Below are positions 46,373 to 57,204 of a DNA stretch of 64,000 bases, in pieces. The stretch is from Sporodiniella umbellata. Lineage: Eukaryota > Mucoromycota > Mucoromycetes > Mucorales > Rhizopodaceae. The notes below the pieces were generated by a model, which was not told where the DNA came from, did not search any database, and saw only the letters and a list, made by a program, of their open reading frames with translations. Every line of letters starts with the position of its first letter. Position 1 is the first letter of the stretch. The stretch is taken from the NCBI GenBank assembly GCA_025677835.1, contig JAIXMR010000027.1, forward strand, positions 168,373 to 232,372, written 5' to 3'. The translations under genes were made by a program, and so were the position numbers.

Positions 46373-47867
46373 TTATTTATCTTTGAGATTTTCAATGGTA
46401 GATGTTTTATCCTGAGCCTTCAAAATATCGTGTGTCATCTCATCTTTGATACTGGTTTCAGTGGAAGGCAAATCAATGACCTGATCCTTCTTTTTGTTGA
46501 TAGTGTTATAAATAGTCAATGCCTACATCACACACGTTTAATGAGAAAAGCTTATATGTCGACTAGTCATTTACCTGTGTCACCATAGATGCTGCATCAT
46601 TGGCTGCTGCAGGTACAATCATGGTTGTACCTTCTTTTGCCATTCTACCAAATGCCTCTACGTATTTCTCTGCTACAGACATCGATACAGCCTCGTGACC
46701 ACGGTTGGTAGAAATAGCATGTGCTACCTTTTCAATGCCTTGAGCTGAAGCATTGGCACGCAAAATAATAGCTTCTGCTTCACCAGACGCCATATTGATT
46801 TTTTCTGCCTTTTCGGCTTCAGATGCTAAAATGGTTGCCTGTTTGCGGCCTTCAGCAACGTTAATGGCTGCCTGTCTAGCACCTTCTGATTCTAAAATTT
46901 GAGCTCTCTTTGTTCTTTCGGCTGACACTTGCTGATGCATAGATTCAACTACTCGCGCAGGGGGATGGATATCGCCTAAAAATGCAAGAACACAGTCCAG
47001 TCAGCTTCCTTTAATATATGGTTCATACAAGTAGGATTATCAACTCACGAATTTCGTAACGCAAACATCGAATACCCCAATCGTCCGCAGCAGCATTAAT
47101 GGCATCTACGATATTGGCGTTCAAGTGAGCGCGTTCGGCTAAAGTTCGATCCAGGGTCATCTGGCCAATTTCAGCACGCATAGTCGTTTGAGCTAGTTGG
47201 GTGATGGCAAACTCAGCATCCTCCACTCCATAGGACGCTTTAAAAGGATCAATGCAACGAATGTAAAGAACCCCATCCAGTTCAAGCGTTACGTTGTCTT
47301 GTGTAATAGCGCTTTGACTTGGTACCTCAATGGCTGTTTCTTTTAAGCTCTTGACATACTTAATACGATCTAATATAGGCGCAAGAATGTTCAGCCCCGG
47401 CTCTAATATACGATGGAATCGACCCATACGCTCTACAATCCACGCTTCTTGTTGAGGAACAAACTTGACTATCTAAAGCATCATTCAAGTAAACAACTGT
47501 GCCTATATAAACGCGTTTTTTTTTTTTTTTCATACAGTATTTCTTGGTAAAGACGGTCTATCTGGTGGTGAGCCCCAGCTGTTGGAAGAGGATCCATAAG
47601 AATCATAGTCATTACCGTAATTGTAGCTTCCACCACTGTTGTATCGTGCGTAGCTCTGTTTCAGCAAAGGGGTAGTCTTTTGGTTTTTTTTTAAAAAAAA
47701 AATTAACAAATAAACAAAAGTTCAAGGGACAATAAAAGGTACAAAAAACTTTTTATTTTTATTCTATTTCATTCTTTTTGTTGAGAGATTACCTTAATGG
47801 CCTGGGAGCCAAGAAAGTTTGTAAAGAGTTTTTTAGAAGCACGATGTGATTTTAAAATGTTGTTCAT
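46373..47867 (-). CDS. Stomatin-like protein 2, mitochondrial SPFH protein
   Basis: Exons 47867-47793, 47655-47536, 47472-47049, 46975-46575 and 46522-46373 give 389 residues. The N-terminus (MNNILKSHRASKKLFTNFLG) is a mitochondrial presequence, followed by a Tyr/Ser/Gly/Asn-rich stretch. The SPFH/band-7 domain then reads IVKFVPQQEAWIVERMGRFH, LKETAIEVPSQSAITQDNV, FAITQLAQTTMRAEIGQM and IRDIHPPARVVESMHQQVSA, with a coiled coil (EGRKQATILASEAEKAEKIN) and AEAIILRANASAQGIEKVA. SLP2 forms rings at the inner membrane with prohibitins, binds cardiolipin and scaffolds proteases and respiratory complexes. The C-terminal tail (last 40 residues) is Lys/Asp/Thr-rich. Every exon junction keeps the frame. 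Confidence 0.93.
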
Positions 47868-50146
47868 TGTTATGCAAAAATAACTGAAGCTGGTTTTTTT
47901 CCTTTTCATACACAGAATATTTTATTGATGACGTAGAAAGTATAATAAGTTGGCGGGGTTAGTCTCAGATGCGTACCAGGCACCTGCAAAATAGAAGATA
48001 GCAAGAGTGTATATATACATACAGTGCACTAGAAGAAAACATGCTGCAAAGAAAAAAGCAAAGCTTTCTAAATAATCTTTACTAGATGCTTTTGATTTAA
48101 ACAAATTACAAGAATGTATGCTTGGGCCACTAAATGTATGAATGTAGTACAGCTGTAACAAGTAACGTCTGCAGTTTAGTGTCAAAAATTCACACCAAAC
48201 AAGGAGTTGGTGTTGACAGATTTTTATAAGAAATAAAAAGCGAGTAGGCGATACTGTTGTCCGTAACAATAAACCAAAGCTTTTAATAAGCTTACCTAAT
48301 CTACCAAACGACAGACCACAGTACAAAAACCGGCTTTCAGTTGCGTATTAGTACTATTAGACTGACTGTTGTTAATAAATCAATCTGTTTACCCTAAAAA
48401 CTAGACATTCTAGTAGTACGAAATAATTTCATAGTATTAAATAATGTAAGAAGAGCTGTACATTTATAAAAGAGAAAAAAAAATCGAAAGCAACATTCAT
48501 CAATATAACAATAGCCAAGAAAAAAATTTCATAGCGATCTACAATCAAAACAATCATGTAAAATGGAAGTTCAGTAATAGTGTTGTATACAGTATCATAG
48601 CGTTTTGTTATATATATATAGAAGTTTTTTTTAGGTTACTGTATACAAAACGGAACTCCAGCTTAAGGGTTAATACGAAAAACTGACTGCGAGCATAAAT
48701 TTTCAACCTCTCTTTGGTCTTCTACATTGAGCTCTTGCTTTAGAATTAGTCATGTACTGAAATTCTATTTCAGCTTAAATGCTGTATATAGAGTATACCT
48801 CCTCTTTTCATTTAAGCATCTTCACTTTTTTTTAAGGATAATTGTCTTGTTTATGGGAAAAAAGGAGAAGGGACTCAGTATGTTTGACTTTTGATAAGGG
48901 TGGGCAAACCTGTATACATCAGCTCTTTTCAGGCAATACGCCTAGTGTCCATTATATTTTCAATGGTTCACGTGACTTTTTTAATTTGATGATCTGCCCC
49001 ACACTTATTCTAGACTACTAGTACTTAATCTATATAGACATATCTTTGAACCCTGACTGTCAAAATATATATGAATTTTATTTTGGTTTTACCAGCTTAT
49101 CGCAAAGAATATACTTTACTTTACTAGTAAACTACTAGTAAAAAAAAACGTGTTTATCCAAAACTAGTATGAGAAAAATTTTAAAACTAAGTATACTTTT
49201 ATAAATTCCAAAAAAAAAAAAAAAAAAAAAAAAAAGAAAGAAAGAAAGAAAAACTATTGTATTTATCCATACCAAAGTTACTATAAGTTTTGATTTTTTT
49301 TGGCCACAAATAGTGCACCAAGCCAGGTAAACAACTTTAAACAACTTTCCTAGTTGGATTTTTAGTCTGGATTTTATTGTTATTTTTTTATATGCCTCCA
49401 AAGTTATACACTCAAACTTCTAATGGGTGCGCCTAAGTCTTTGTACAAAATAATCGAAGGGTATCTGGTTATCAAATCCTGTTCTTGACAAGAAGCAAGA
49501 TTGTAAAGTCGGTAAACAGTGCTTGTAAGACACAATAGGAGAATAAAAAATACATGTTCAAGGCTGTCTTTTCTAGAAGGCTAGTTTCACATAGGTACAT
49601 ATATGGTCTGTGAAGATCATTTTAGACTTGTTAAAAAGGGAAAAATATGTAGAAACAAAAACTTGTGTGATTTTTCTTAGTTTTATTTGTACATAAATAT
49701 ATACAGATCAACATAGATTGGTGTATTTGATGTTGTTGAAATTAACATCATAAAGATTGAAGGAAAAAAACCTTTGGTTACTGTATTTCTCTTAAAAAAT
49801 AAAAGACCATACCTCCGTTTTTTTTTTACTAAAGGTTTTATCGAAAAGCTGCAAAGAATAGAAAGTTTTGTGATATGGTTATTGAACAATGATTTTTCAA
49901 AAGCTGACTATAATTTTAAATGTCTGTATAGCTCTGTCAAAATCTGTTCTGTATACGCTCAGCTAAACGAGCTCTGGACTATTTGCAGTAAGAAATATAT
50001 AGAAGACAGAAGAGTAAGGACCTGTAGCTATAGCAGTAAAAAAAAAGTAACTTGTTTATTTTTACTTTTTATATTTGCTTAAATTTTTATTTTTATAGTT
50101 AAACATAAAAGTGCTTTTGTAAAGGACAACGATATATCTACGCTTT
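47868..50146. other. AT-rich gap, no clear gene
   Basis: A frame of 134 codons on the minus strand (47922-48326) is Phe/Leu/Cys-rich and mostly looks accidental, but its last part after an acceptor at 47988-47987 (AWYASETNPANLLYFLRHQ) is exon-like. A-runs at 49210-49234 with an AAAG repeat next to it. Short hydrophobic frames at 49135-49401, 49683-49889 and 49774-50082 look random. Confidence 0.45.
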
Positions 50147-50581
50147 TTATCTCCATCTATAAAATAAATAAAATAAAACTGAGTGCCTTCTTTTTGAGTT
50201 TAATGTTTTATCAGATTTTACGTAGTTTTCGTTATGATCCGTGTCAAAATGGCGTTTGAGATCAGAAATTTTCTCAAACGTACCTCCACAGCCACCGCAG
50301 CCTATTTTCGGTATAGTTTCTTTTTCTTCGTTCTCAATTATGTAGCAATAAGACCTAATATTATTAGTTTCTTCTAATTACAAATATTGTTTTACCCTAT
50401 GTAAGTTGGACGCTTTGAGCGTTTGACTTTGAATTCGAGCTCTACCAAATAGATCGCGTCAGTAAAAGTATTCCAATGCATATATCCTACTTTCTCTGTT
50501 TCTAAGATGACTTCTTAATTTCTCCCTAGACTCCATAAGCTTTTGGCAACAATGGCAAACATAAACAACTTCAAAAGGCAT
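50147..50581 (-). CDS. Small C2H2-type zinc-finger protein (114 aa)
   Basis: Three short exons, 50581-50491, 50441-50396 and 50354-50147, join in phase to 114 residues with clear GT..AG borders (GTAGGA..GGTAG and GTAAAA..ATTAG). Exon 1 starts MPFEVVYVCHCCQKLMESRE and holds a C2H2-like unit that keeps Cys9, Cys12 and His25 but has Arg/Glu where the second His should be. Exon 3 has a complete classical finger, CGGCGGTFEKISDLKRHFDT followed by DH, with Cys65, Cys68, His81 and His86 and the usual Phe and Leu. The tail is short and basic. This suggests a DNA- or RNA-binding protein; single-finger proteins usually work with a partner. It is isolated in an AT-rich interval and too small and split for simple frame scans. 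Lineage-specific family membership is likely but not shown. Confidence 0.68.
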
Positions 50582-53500
50582 GATAAACGATAAAAGAATA
50601 ACTTTTTTGAAAAAAGAAAAAAGTCATGAGCAAAAACAAATGGTTTAAAAAGACTTTGGATTTCTTTATCCCTTGATTTTTGTTGGGATTGAAATGCGAT
50701 TAGATGTTTACCTCTTCTTCTGCGGGTATACTACCTTAGTGAAAACTTTCTGATTTTTTAAAGGCGCATATTTTTCTTTATTTTATCAAAAAATAAATTA
50801 CATAGACACCATATGTATTTATTCCTATACTGAGTGGCTTTTAAAACAAGCGTTGAAATAAACATTTAATATAAAGTTCAAGTTACATATTTTCCTAAAA
50901 ATAAGAAAAAGAAAAGCTTAGAAGTAATTTCATGTACTTCAATTCTGTGAACAAAGCAGAGAAATTACACGTAATACAGATAAATAATGGAATCGTAGTA
51001 ATGGACAAAAAAAGATTAATAGCAATACAAATCGTATAGAATGAACGGCTGCCGATCACTGTTTTTATTCAAACTTTGGTACCTTGTTACCCCAGTAGTG
51101 TTCAAATTTATTTTATACTATGAGTTTTCAAGTTGTTATTACTAATTTTACACCCTTCGATAACTTTTTTTATTTCCTTGTTTTTTTTTTGTTAAGCTCA
51201 TAGCGATTACTACTCAAAAAAGAGGTAGATCTTTATGCACTTTTGTCAAGTCAGCTTGTTGATTTATGTTTTTTTTCCAGATTTGTCGAACAAAAAGATG
51301 ATTTAAACTCAGAATCTGATGCCAAAAATATCGAATGACAGGTATAGTTTACCTATTCATTCTTCCTCCCTTTTCGAAAAGAAAGTATTGGTAAAAAAAA
51401 GGCGCTTAAAAGCAACATGGGCTCCAAATTAGTTGAAGTTTTCTATGGTCTATTATGTAGTATTTGCGTTCTTTGATTATTAGAGCGAGCGCTAAATCTA
51501 TACCTTGCATTCATTACCTAAACACATGTTGGTATACTCATGTTTGGGAAGACAAATACTAAGCTAGAAAATAATCAGTTGAAAGCTATTACCGTATATG
51601 ATTTTTTGATGTATAACTAGAAAAGTTCATTTTCGATAAAAAAAAAAATACATAGACGTCTGATCTGTTAAAAAGGATCTGTCAGATAACACATGAAAAG
51701 ATTTTAAACAAATGTAAAAAATTGTCCTGTTGTCTTATTATTAAGCACGTTCTCTTTAAAGAAATGATGTTATACTTTTGGCGATTTTCGTGGGCAAACA
51801 CTTTATGAATCAAAGTTGATCAAGTTTAGCTCTTTCTGTGTTAATGAGACACATTATTTCTAGTAGTGTCAATTTTTGAAGCTGTTTGGATTGTTATAAT
51901 ACCTATAACTGCACTGTACCTTTTAATCTCGAAGATATACTACATTGCACTCTTTTTTTTTTTTTTTTTTCAAAAAAGAAAAAATCTAGCTAACTAGTAG
52001 CAGAAGTTTTGTTTGAGATCAAGGAAGCTTTATTTTTTTTTTAGGATCTCTCTATTTTGAGGCTGCTAAAATCGATGTTGGACTTTTTAAATGAACGTTC
52101 CTGAAGACTTTTGAATCGTTATTGTCATCGTGCAATCCATCAAGACTACTTTAGAAGATAATGCTCTAGAAACAATATTTGAGATAGCACATATGCTCTC
52201 AGCGATTTTTTCCTCTGAGCCATCTTTTAAATATTGAAAGCATATAAATCAGCAGAAACAATACAAATGTCAAACTAAGTCCATAATTGTCTTTCTATTT
52301 GATATATTATATATGGCTTACAGTCTGGGTTTGGTCAGAGAGATTGCTAAACATTTCAGGTTTAATGGAAGATAAAATAGAGGTTTTTGACCTGTATATT
52401 CTTTACCACTGTCTTTATTTACGTTTACGTTAATTTATTTGATACAAATATTTGATTTTTTAATGTTTCAGTATACGGTGTTTTATTTGTTGCAGAAAGA
52501 CTGAGAGAAATATGCTTTAAATTAAAAACGTTGAAGTCTTTTTGGCACATCTTGACATCTCGCTTATGTTGATCTTTTGTAATTTTCCTGTACATGCCTT
52601 TAAAAAAGTAGCATGTAAGTTGAAAAGGAAAAAAAAGTTTGTGAGCAACCCATTTTTGAGATGTTGATTACAGACTTTTGAAGAACACAAGAAAAAATGA
52701 AGGTTGTGTTTGTGATTTTCAGCTTAGAAAAAATATATAAAAGTAGTCTATTGTTAATGACAGTAATAGTTTTTATTCCGAATTGTACATTTTATTTTTA
52801 CTAAAAGCAAGTATTACACAACATATCACAACTAACGGTTTTGACCCAGATTGCAGTATTTGACAGAGTAACGTTGGTTACTTGTAGCTCTTGTCATACT
52901 CAACAAAAAAAGCTTATTATGTTCTTTATCATATGGACTTTACGCTTTGTTTCTTTTTTTTTTTTTTGGTGATACCAAACAAATAACATAGACAACTATA
53001 AGAGAACCGTGCATAAAAATAAGCCTTAGCCTGTAATGTATATTCATGAACACCTTTTAGTATTTAGGCTTGACTTTCTCCCCCTACTTTGAGTTCTCTT
53101 TTTTTTTCGAGAAAGCAATTGTTTCTCAAAATTTAAGGCATTGTACATATTTAACAAGTATTGACTTATTTTTAATAGCCAAGCTCATTCTTACAAAGGT
53201 CACTCCAAGATTATTCAATGGAGGATATTATGTACCATCGCGCCTTTATATGTTCTCACGTTCTTTTTTTTTTCTAAAAAAAAGTGGTACTGGACACTAA
53301 AACAACAGGCCATTATTTACTACAATAAGCACATTTATCTTGACATCACCTCCTTGCTTTACTTGGTTTATATTTGAACCATATGTAGTATACTTGCAAC
53401 TAAAAATTTGCTTTTACTGTATTTTGCTTTTCTAGTTGGTGTTTGTGGTATCGGTTTTTTTTGTTTTGTTTTGTTTTTCTTTTCTTTTTCCAACAATATT

Positions 53501-53700
53501 GTAAAAATCAAAACAAAGTTATAGCTTTACCCCACTAAAAAATCTATTGCAATGCAATATAGCATAGAAATGTGTGAGTGTCACATGCTTTTTTTTTTGT
53601 ATTTTTTAGCGGCCTTTTTTTTTTGTACATGCAAAATCATAATAAACTCTCTTTTTTTCTACTTTGTTTTTCTTTTTTAAATTTACTTTTTCTTGAAAAA
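50582..53700. other. 3.1 kb AT-rich near-desert
   Basis: Only scraps are visible: a possible terminal exon at 51282-51341 on the plus strand (after TTTTTTCCAG, reads FVEQKDDLNSESDAKNIE then stop) with no partner exons, and T/A blocks at 51951-51985 and 52951-52970. No long frame, repeat family or RNA gene was recognised. Confidence 0.5.
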
Positions 53701-54389
53701 ATGTCTACTACACAACCTCTTATTGCTGATCTTTTGTTACCTGAGCTTGAAAGACAACTGAAAGAAGACAAGGACCTTTGGCCTAACATCAAGGGATTGT
53801 TTATAGTCCAAGTAAACAAAAAGAAGAAGGCTGCAGCCACTTGGTAAGCTAAATAACCAAGAGAGATGTAAGGTTACTGATAGTCGTTGAAATTTATTTA
53901 GGTACTTAATTCTCCAAGGTAGAGGAGTGGGGATAGTTTGATAGAAATCTGACTATATTGAATAATAGGAAATACGGTTGAGCCTATCATCACAGCTGAT
54001 AAAGAAAAGGCACAGGCTTATTCTAAATTGAAAAAGGTCAGAATTCAAGTAGAAGATAACGATTTATTGAATTTTATCACTGGAGGGTATGTTGCATAAA
54101 TCAGTTATCTAAAAAAATCTGGGGGCAAGACTCTCACTTTGACTACTTTCAGATTGACAGGAGTAAAGGCCTATGTTGCGGGAAAGATCAAAGTACGTGG
54201 GGATCTTATCTTGGCACAAAAACTTGAACAAGTTTTCGAAAAGGCCGGAGGAAGAGATGTAAGCTTAAAAAAAACGTCATGCTCTACTTTCTAACGAAAA
54301 ACAAAAAAATACGTGTTTACTAGCGTGCCATTGAGTTTATGAAGAAAAATGAAGCATTATTCAACAAAACAAACATAAGCTCGCTTTAA
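53701..54389 (+). CDS. SCP2-domain sterol carrier protein
   Basis: Exons 53701-53843, 53902-53918, 53969-54086, 54153-54258 and 54324-54389 give 149 residues made of one SCP2 domain: LLLPELERQLKEDKDLWPNI, a KGLFIVQV strand, then EPIITADKEKAQAYSKLKKV and a GGLTGVKAYVAGKIKVRGDL core with AQKLEQVFEKAG. The domain binds sterols and acyl lipids in a hydrophobic tunnel. The C-terminus (NISSL) resembles a weak type 1 peroxisomal signal, where SKL would be standard, so the location is uncertain. Exon 2 has only 17 nt. The start is preceded by T-rich sequence and TTCTTGAAAAAATGTC, the same context as Argonaute. Apc5 begins 74 bp downstream on the same strand. Confidence 0.88.
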
Positions 54390-54463
54390 AAATTTGACCA
54401 ATTAAATAGTTGTCTTACTGGCAGTTTTTTTTTTTTTTTTCTTTGCTCAGAATCAGCTCAAAC

Positions 54464-57204
54464 ATGTGGCAGATTGGGTACATTACACCCTACAAAATAG
54501 TCTTGCTATTGTTAATAAAAAAGTTCTCCCGTTATGAGTTCTCTCAGCTTATATATTATAAGTTTACTTTATACTTGACAAAAACAGTTTTGGTATACAA
54601 GAAAAAAAAAAAAACGAAAGCAATGAGTTAAGGAAAAAATCTCCGTTTTAGAACGAACAATCATGCCAACAAAGTTGTTCAGAACCATCACTAGAAAAAA
54701 TATTTGAGGACATTGGAAGGTTCTCACAAGAACCCGAAATTTCGAAAGAAGCTATCAACGAGATAACTAAAGACGTAAAAGATCTGAACGCCTTCTTGTA
54801 TTTCCTTTCTAAAAACAAAAACTCTTCAGATAAGTCGTCTGAGAGCACTCAGTTCTTTAGAAAAGTTCCTAAACGGTAACTCAACTAGTGTTTTTTTTTT
54901 TTTTTGGTTGCTTTAACACTTTGAGAAATATTTTTAAACTACAGGCATCACGCGTATAGTTGATTGGGGAGCACAGGTAACCGGAAGGAAGTATATAGTT
55001 TTTTTTAACATGGCTTTAGGAGCAACCTGAAGACCGTATTCTTTTTGTAGGATCAAGCTAATTTTATTGTGTTTTCAATATATATATATATATACATATA
55101 TAGCTAACATATGTACTTCGTTTTAAAAGCAAAAAGACAGCGTCTTGGGTCTTTTTGTTAGAAAGTGTCATACAGAGTTCATCTGTCTTTCTTTGGATAA
55201 TCTCAACGATGTATATTCCGCATTCTCTGTGTACTGCTCTGGACGATCAGAAGACATAACACCTAGCAATACAGAATCTAAAAAGCCTACTAGTAAACGT
55301 TGTATATACACTTCTTATATCTCATTCTTTATCTCTTACACAAAAAACTCAAAAGGTTGGATATCTGAATATAATGTTGCAGCCTTTCTTCAAGAGCAAG
55401 CGGTTTTAATTGAGAGTAAGTCTTTAGTATTGTAACTTGAAATAACATGTAATTATAGCAAATGGAAAAAGTAGTATACAGCCTACTGTGCTGCATACTT
55501 ATTTGCGAGAGCTTGATCAGCGTGTAAATAACATCCCACATATACATCAAACCAAATACCTGAGCTATTCTCAATCAAAAGAATATGCACGTTCTTTATA
55601 CCATCTGCATCTCTTTTTTATGTCCTCTGCTAATGAGGGAGTGTGAGTAGCTACATGATTTTAATACTCTGAGAAAAATAAGTCTTTCTCAAACTTTTTG
55701 GTTTTTTATTAGTGAGCTTCAATATGAGTTACTTAACCTTGGTATCTTGGAACACAAATTTGGCCATTTACCTAGCGCCATATATGTACGATGGATTTCT
55801 CGAAGCTCTTTTTTCCAATAAGCTAATAACTGTATTCTAGGCATTTAATGAGGCGTTGACAGCTGCAAGAAAAAACAAGGATATTGGGTGTTTACAAGAA
55901 ATACAATAGTAAAAAAAGAAAACAAAAGTTCAACATTAGCTTATACCAATGTAGTTGGCTTGATACCTGTAGAAACAGTCAACACTTTCATGGTAGCAGG
56001 TATCTTCAGGACACCTATTTGAATAATATGATGGAGCTATCTCGCGTTCGTAACATGATATACAAGGCAAGTATATAAATAACCCTGGTAAAAATTTTTT
56101 TTAAAAGAAAAAGGGATCAATAATAATAGGGAGGACTGAATCAAAATATATTTGAAATACTCTATAAAGTCTCTATTGAGATTATCATAAAGGATGTTAA
56201 AAGTATTGACCGGCAGCACTACCTTATCACTGCTTTAGCGTGGTTACGCACAGGTCAGTTTTTTTTTTCTTTTTTACATTTACTAACATAAACTTTTTTA
56301 TACAACTTTAGGCAATGGTGTACTTGCTTCCTTTTATTTGGATTTGGCTAAGCACACAAAAGGCGGGCACTTGGAAGATATCGAAAAAACCCTATTGGTA
56401 AACGTACTTATGGTATTTATTTTATCCTTTATTTGCTTATTTTTGGGGGGAAGCGCTGAATCTATTTATTTGATTTAGTTAAAGCTATCTGGGAATTCAG
56501 AAGCAGCCCTTGATTTGATTGAAAAATTCGTATCAGACTATCCAAGAGAAAGCGAAATGCTCTTAGATTGGAAAATTATTAGGTCAAGCCTACTACCTAG
56601 ATCCAATGGCAAAAAAAGAAAGTATTTCGATCAGCAAAGTAGTGTATTGTACACAACTTTACTTACGGATTCGGAAGAGTACCTGGATGGACTCTTTCAA
56701 GCTGTTCAAAACATGATAGCCGAGGAAGAATATGAAAGCGCTCTTTCTACCATTAACAGAATACATAGCTTGATTCAACAGGGAAACAAAACCTCCAGTT
56801 TGACTGGCACACTCATTCTAAAAGCTGAGACTTATACAGTAAAAAAAAAAGAAAAAAAAAAAACAAGTGCTTTATTTTTAAGGTCAATCCCTTATTTAGA
56901 AAATGGGACATGATCAAGACGCTATTCCTCTTCTTCAAGAAGCTATGACACAGAGCAAAATTATATCTGATGCCAAAAACTACTATTTAGCAACCATGAG
57001 ATTAGCAGAAAATTATATTTTCAGAGGTAAAACAAAAGAGGCTACGCTTATACTGGACTGTATTTTTCCCAAGGTAAAAAAAAGTGTACACGCACATATA
57101 CTTTATGTATCCTTAATTGATATTTGACCTTAAATTAGGTGCTTTTGACCAACAACACAAACCTTGAGTCTATTGCTAAAAGACTTTACTCTCAACTGTC
57201 TTAA
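54464..57204 (+). CDS. APC5: Anaphase-promoting complex subunit 5
   Basis: Thirteen exons (54464-54592, 54652-54875, 55141-55301, 55356-55415, 55459-55642, 55713-55785, 55841-55908, 55955-56066, 56130-56253, 56312-56397, 56479-56838, 56900-57073, 57139-57204) give about 606 residues. Apc5 is a TPR scaffold of the APC/C, the ligase that triggers anaphase. Marks: GYITPYKIVLLLLI at the N-terminus, VLGLFVRKCHTEFICLSLDN, and the Apc5 signature LQYELLNLGILEHKFGHLPS with IYAFNEALTAARKNKD; then TPR-like helices and YYLATMRLAENYIFRGKTKE. Intron 8 needs a GC donor (AAG|GCAAGT at 56067) to stay in frame. The third-exon join crosses an unusually long 265-nt gap; a 14-nt exon at 54947-54960 is possible. 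It is shorter than animal Apc5 (about 755). Confidence 0.87.

Noticed and set aside
47922..48326. 134-aa minus-strand frame upstream of SLP2
   Set aside because: Mostly Phe/Leu/Cys-rich chance frame. Only its last 20 residues look like an exon, and no upstream exon chain could be built.
51282..51341. Possible terminal exon FVEQKDDLNSESDAKNIE
   Set aside because: A good acceptor precedes it, but there is no start or upstream exon in reach; too short to call.
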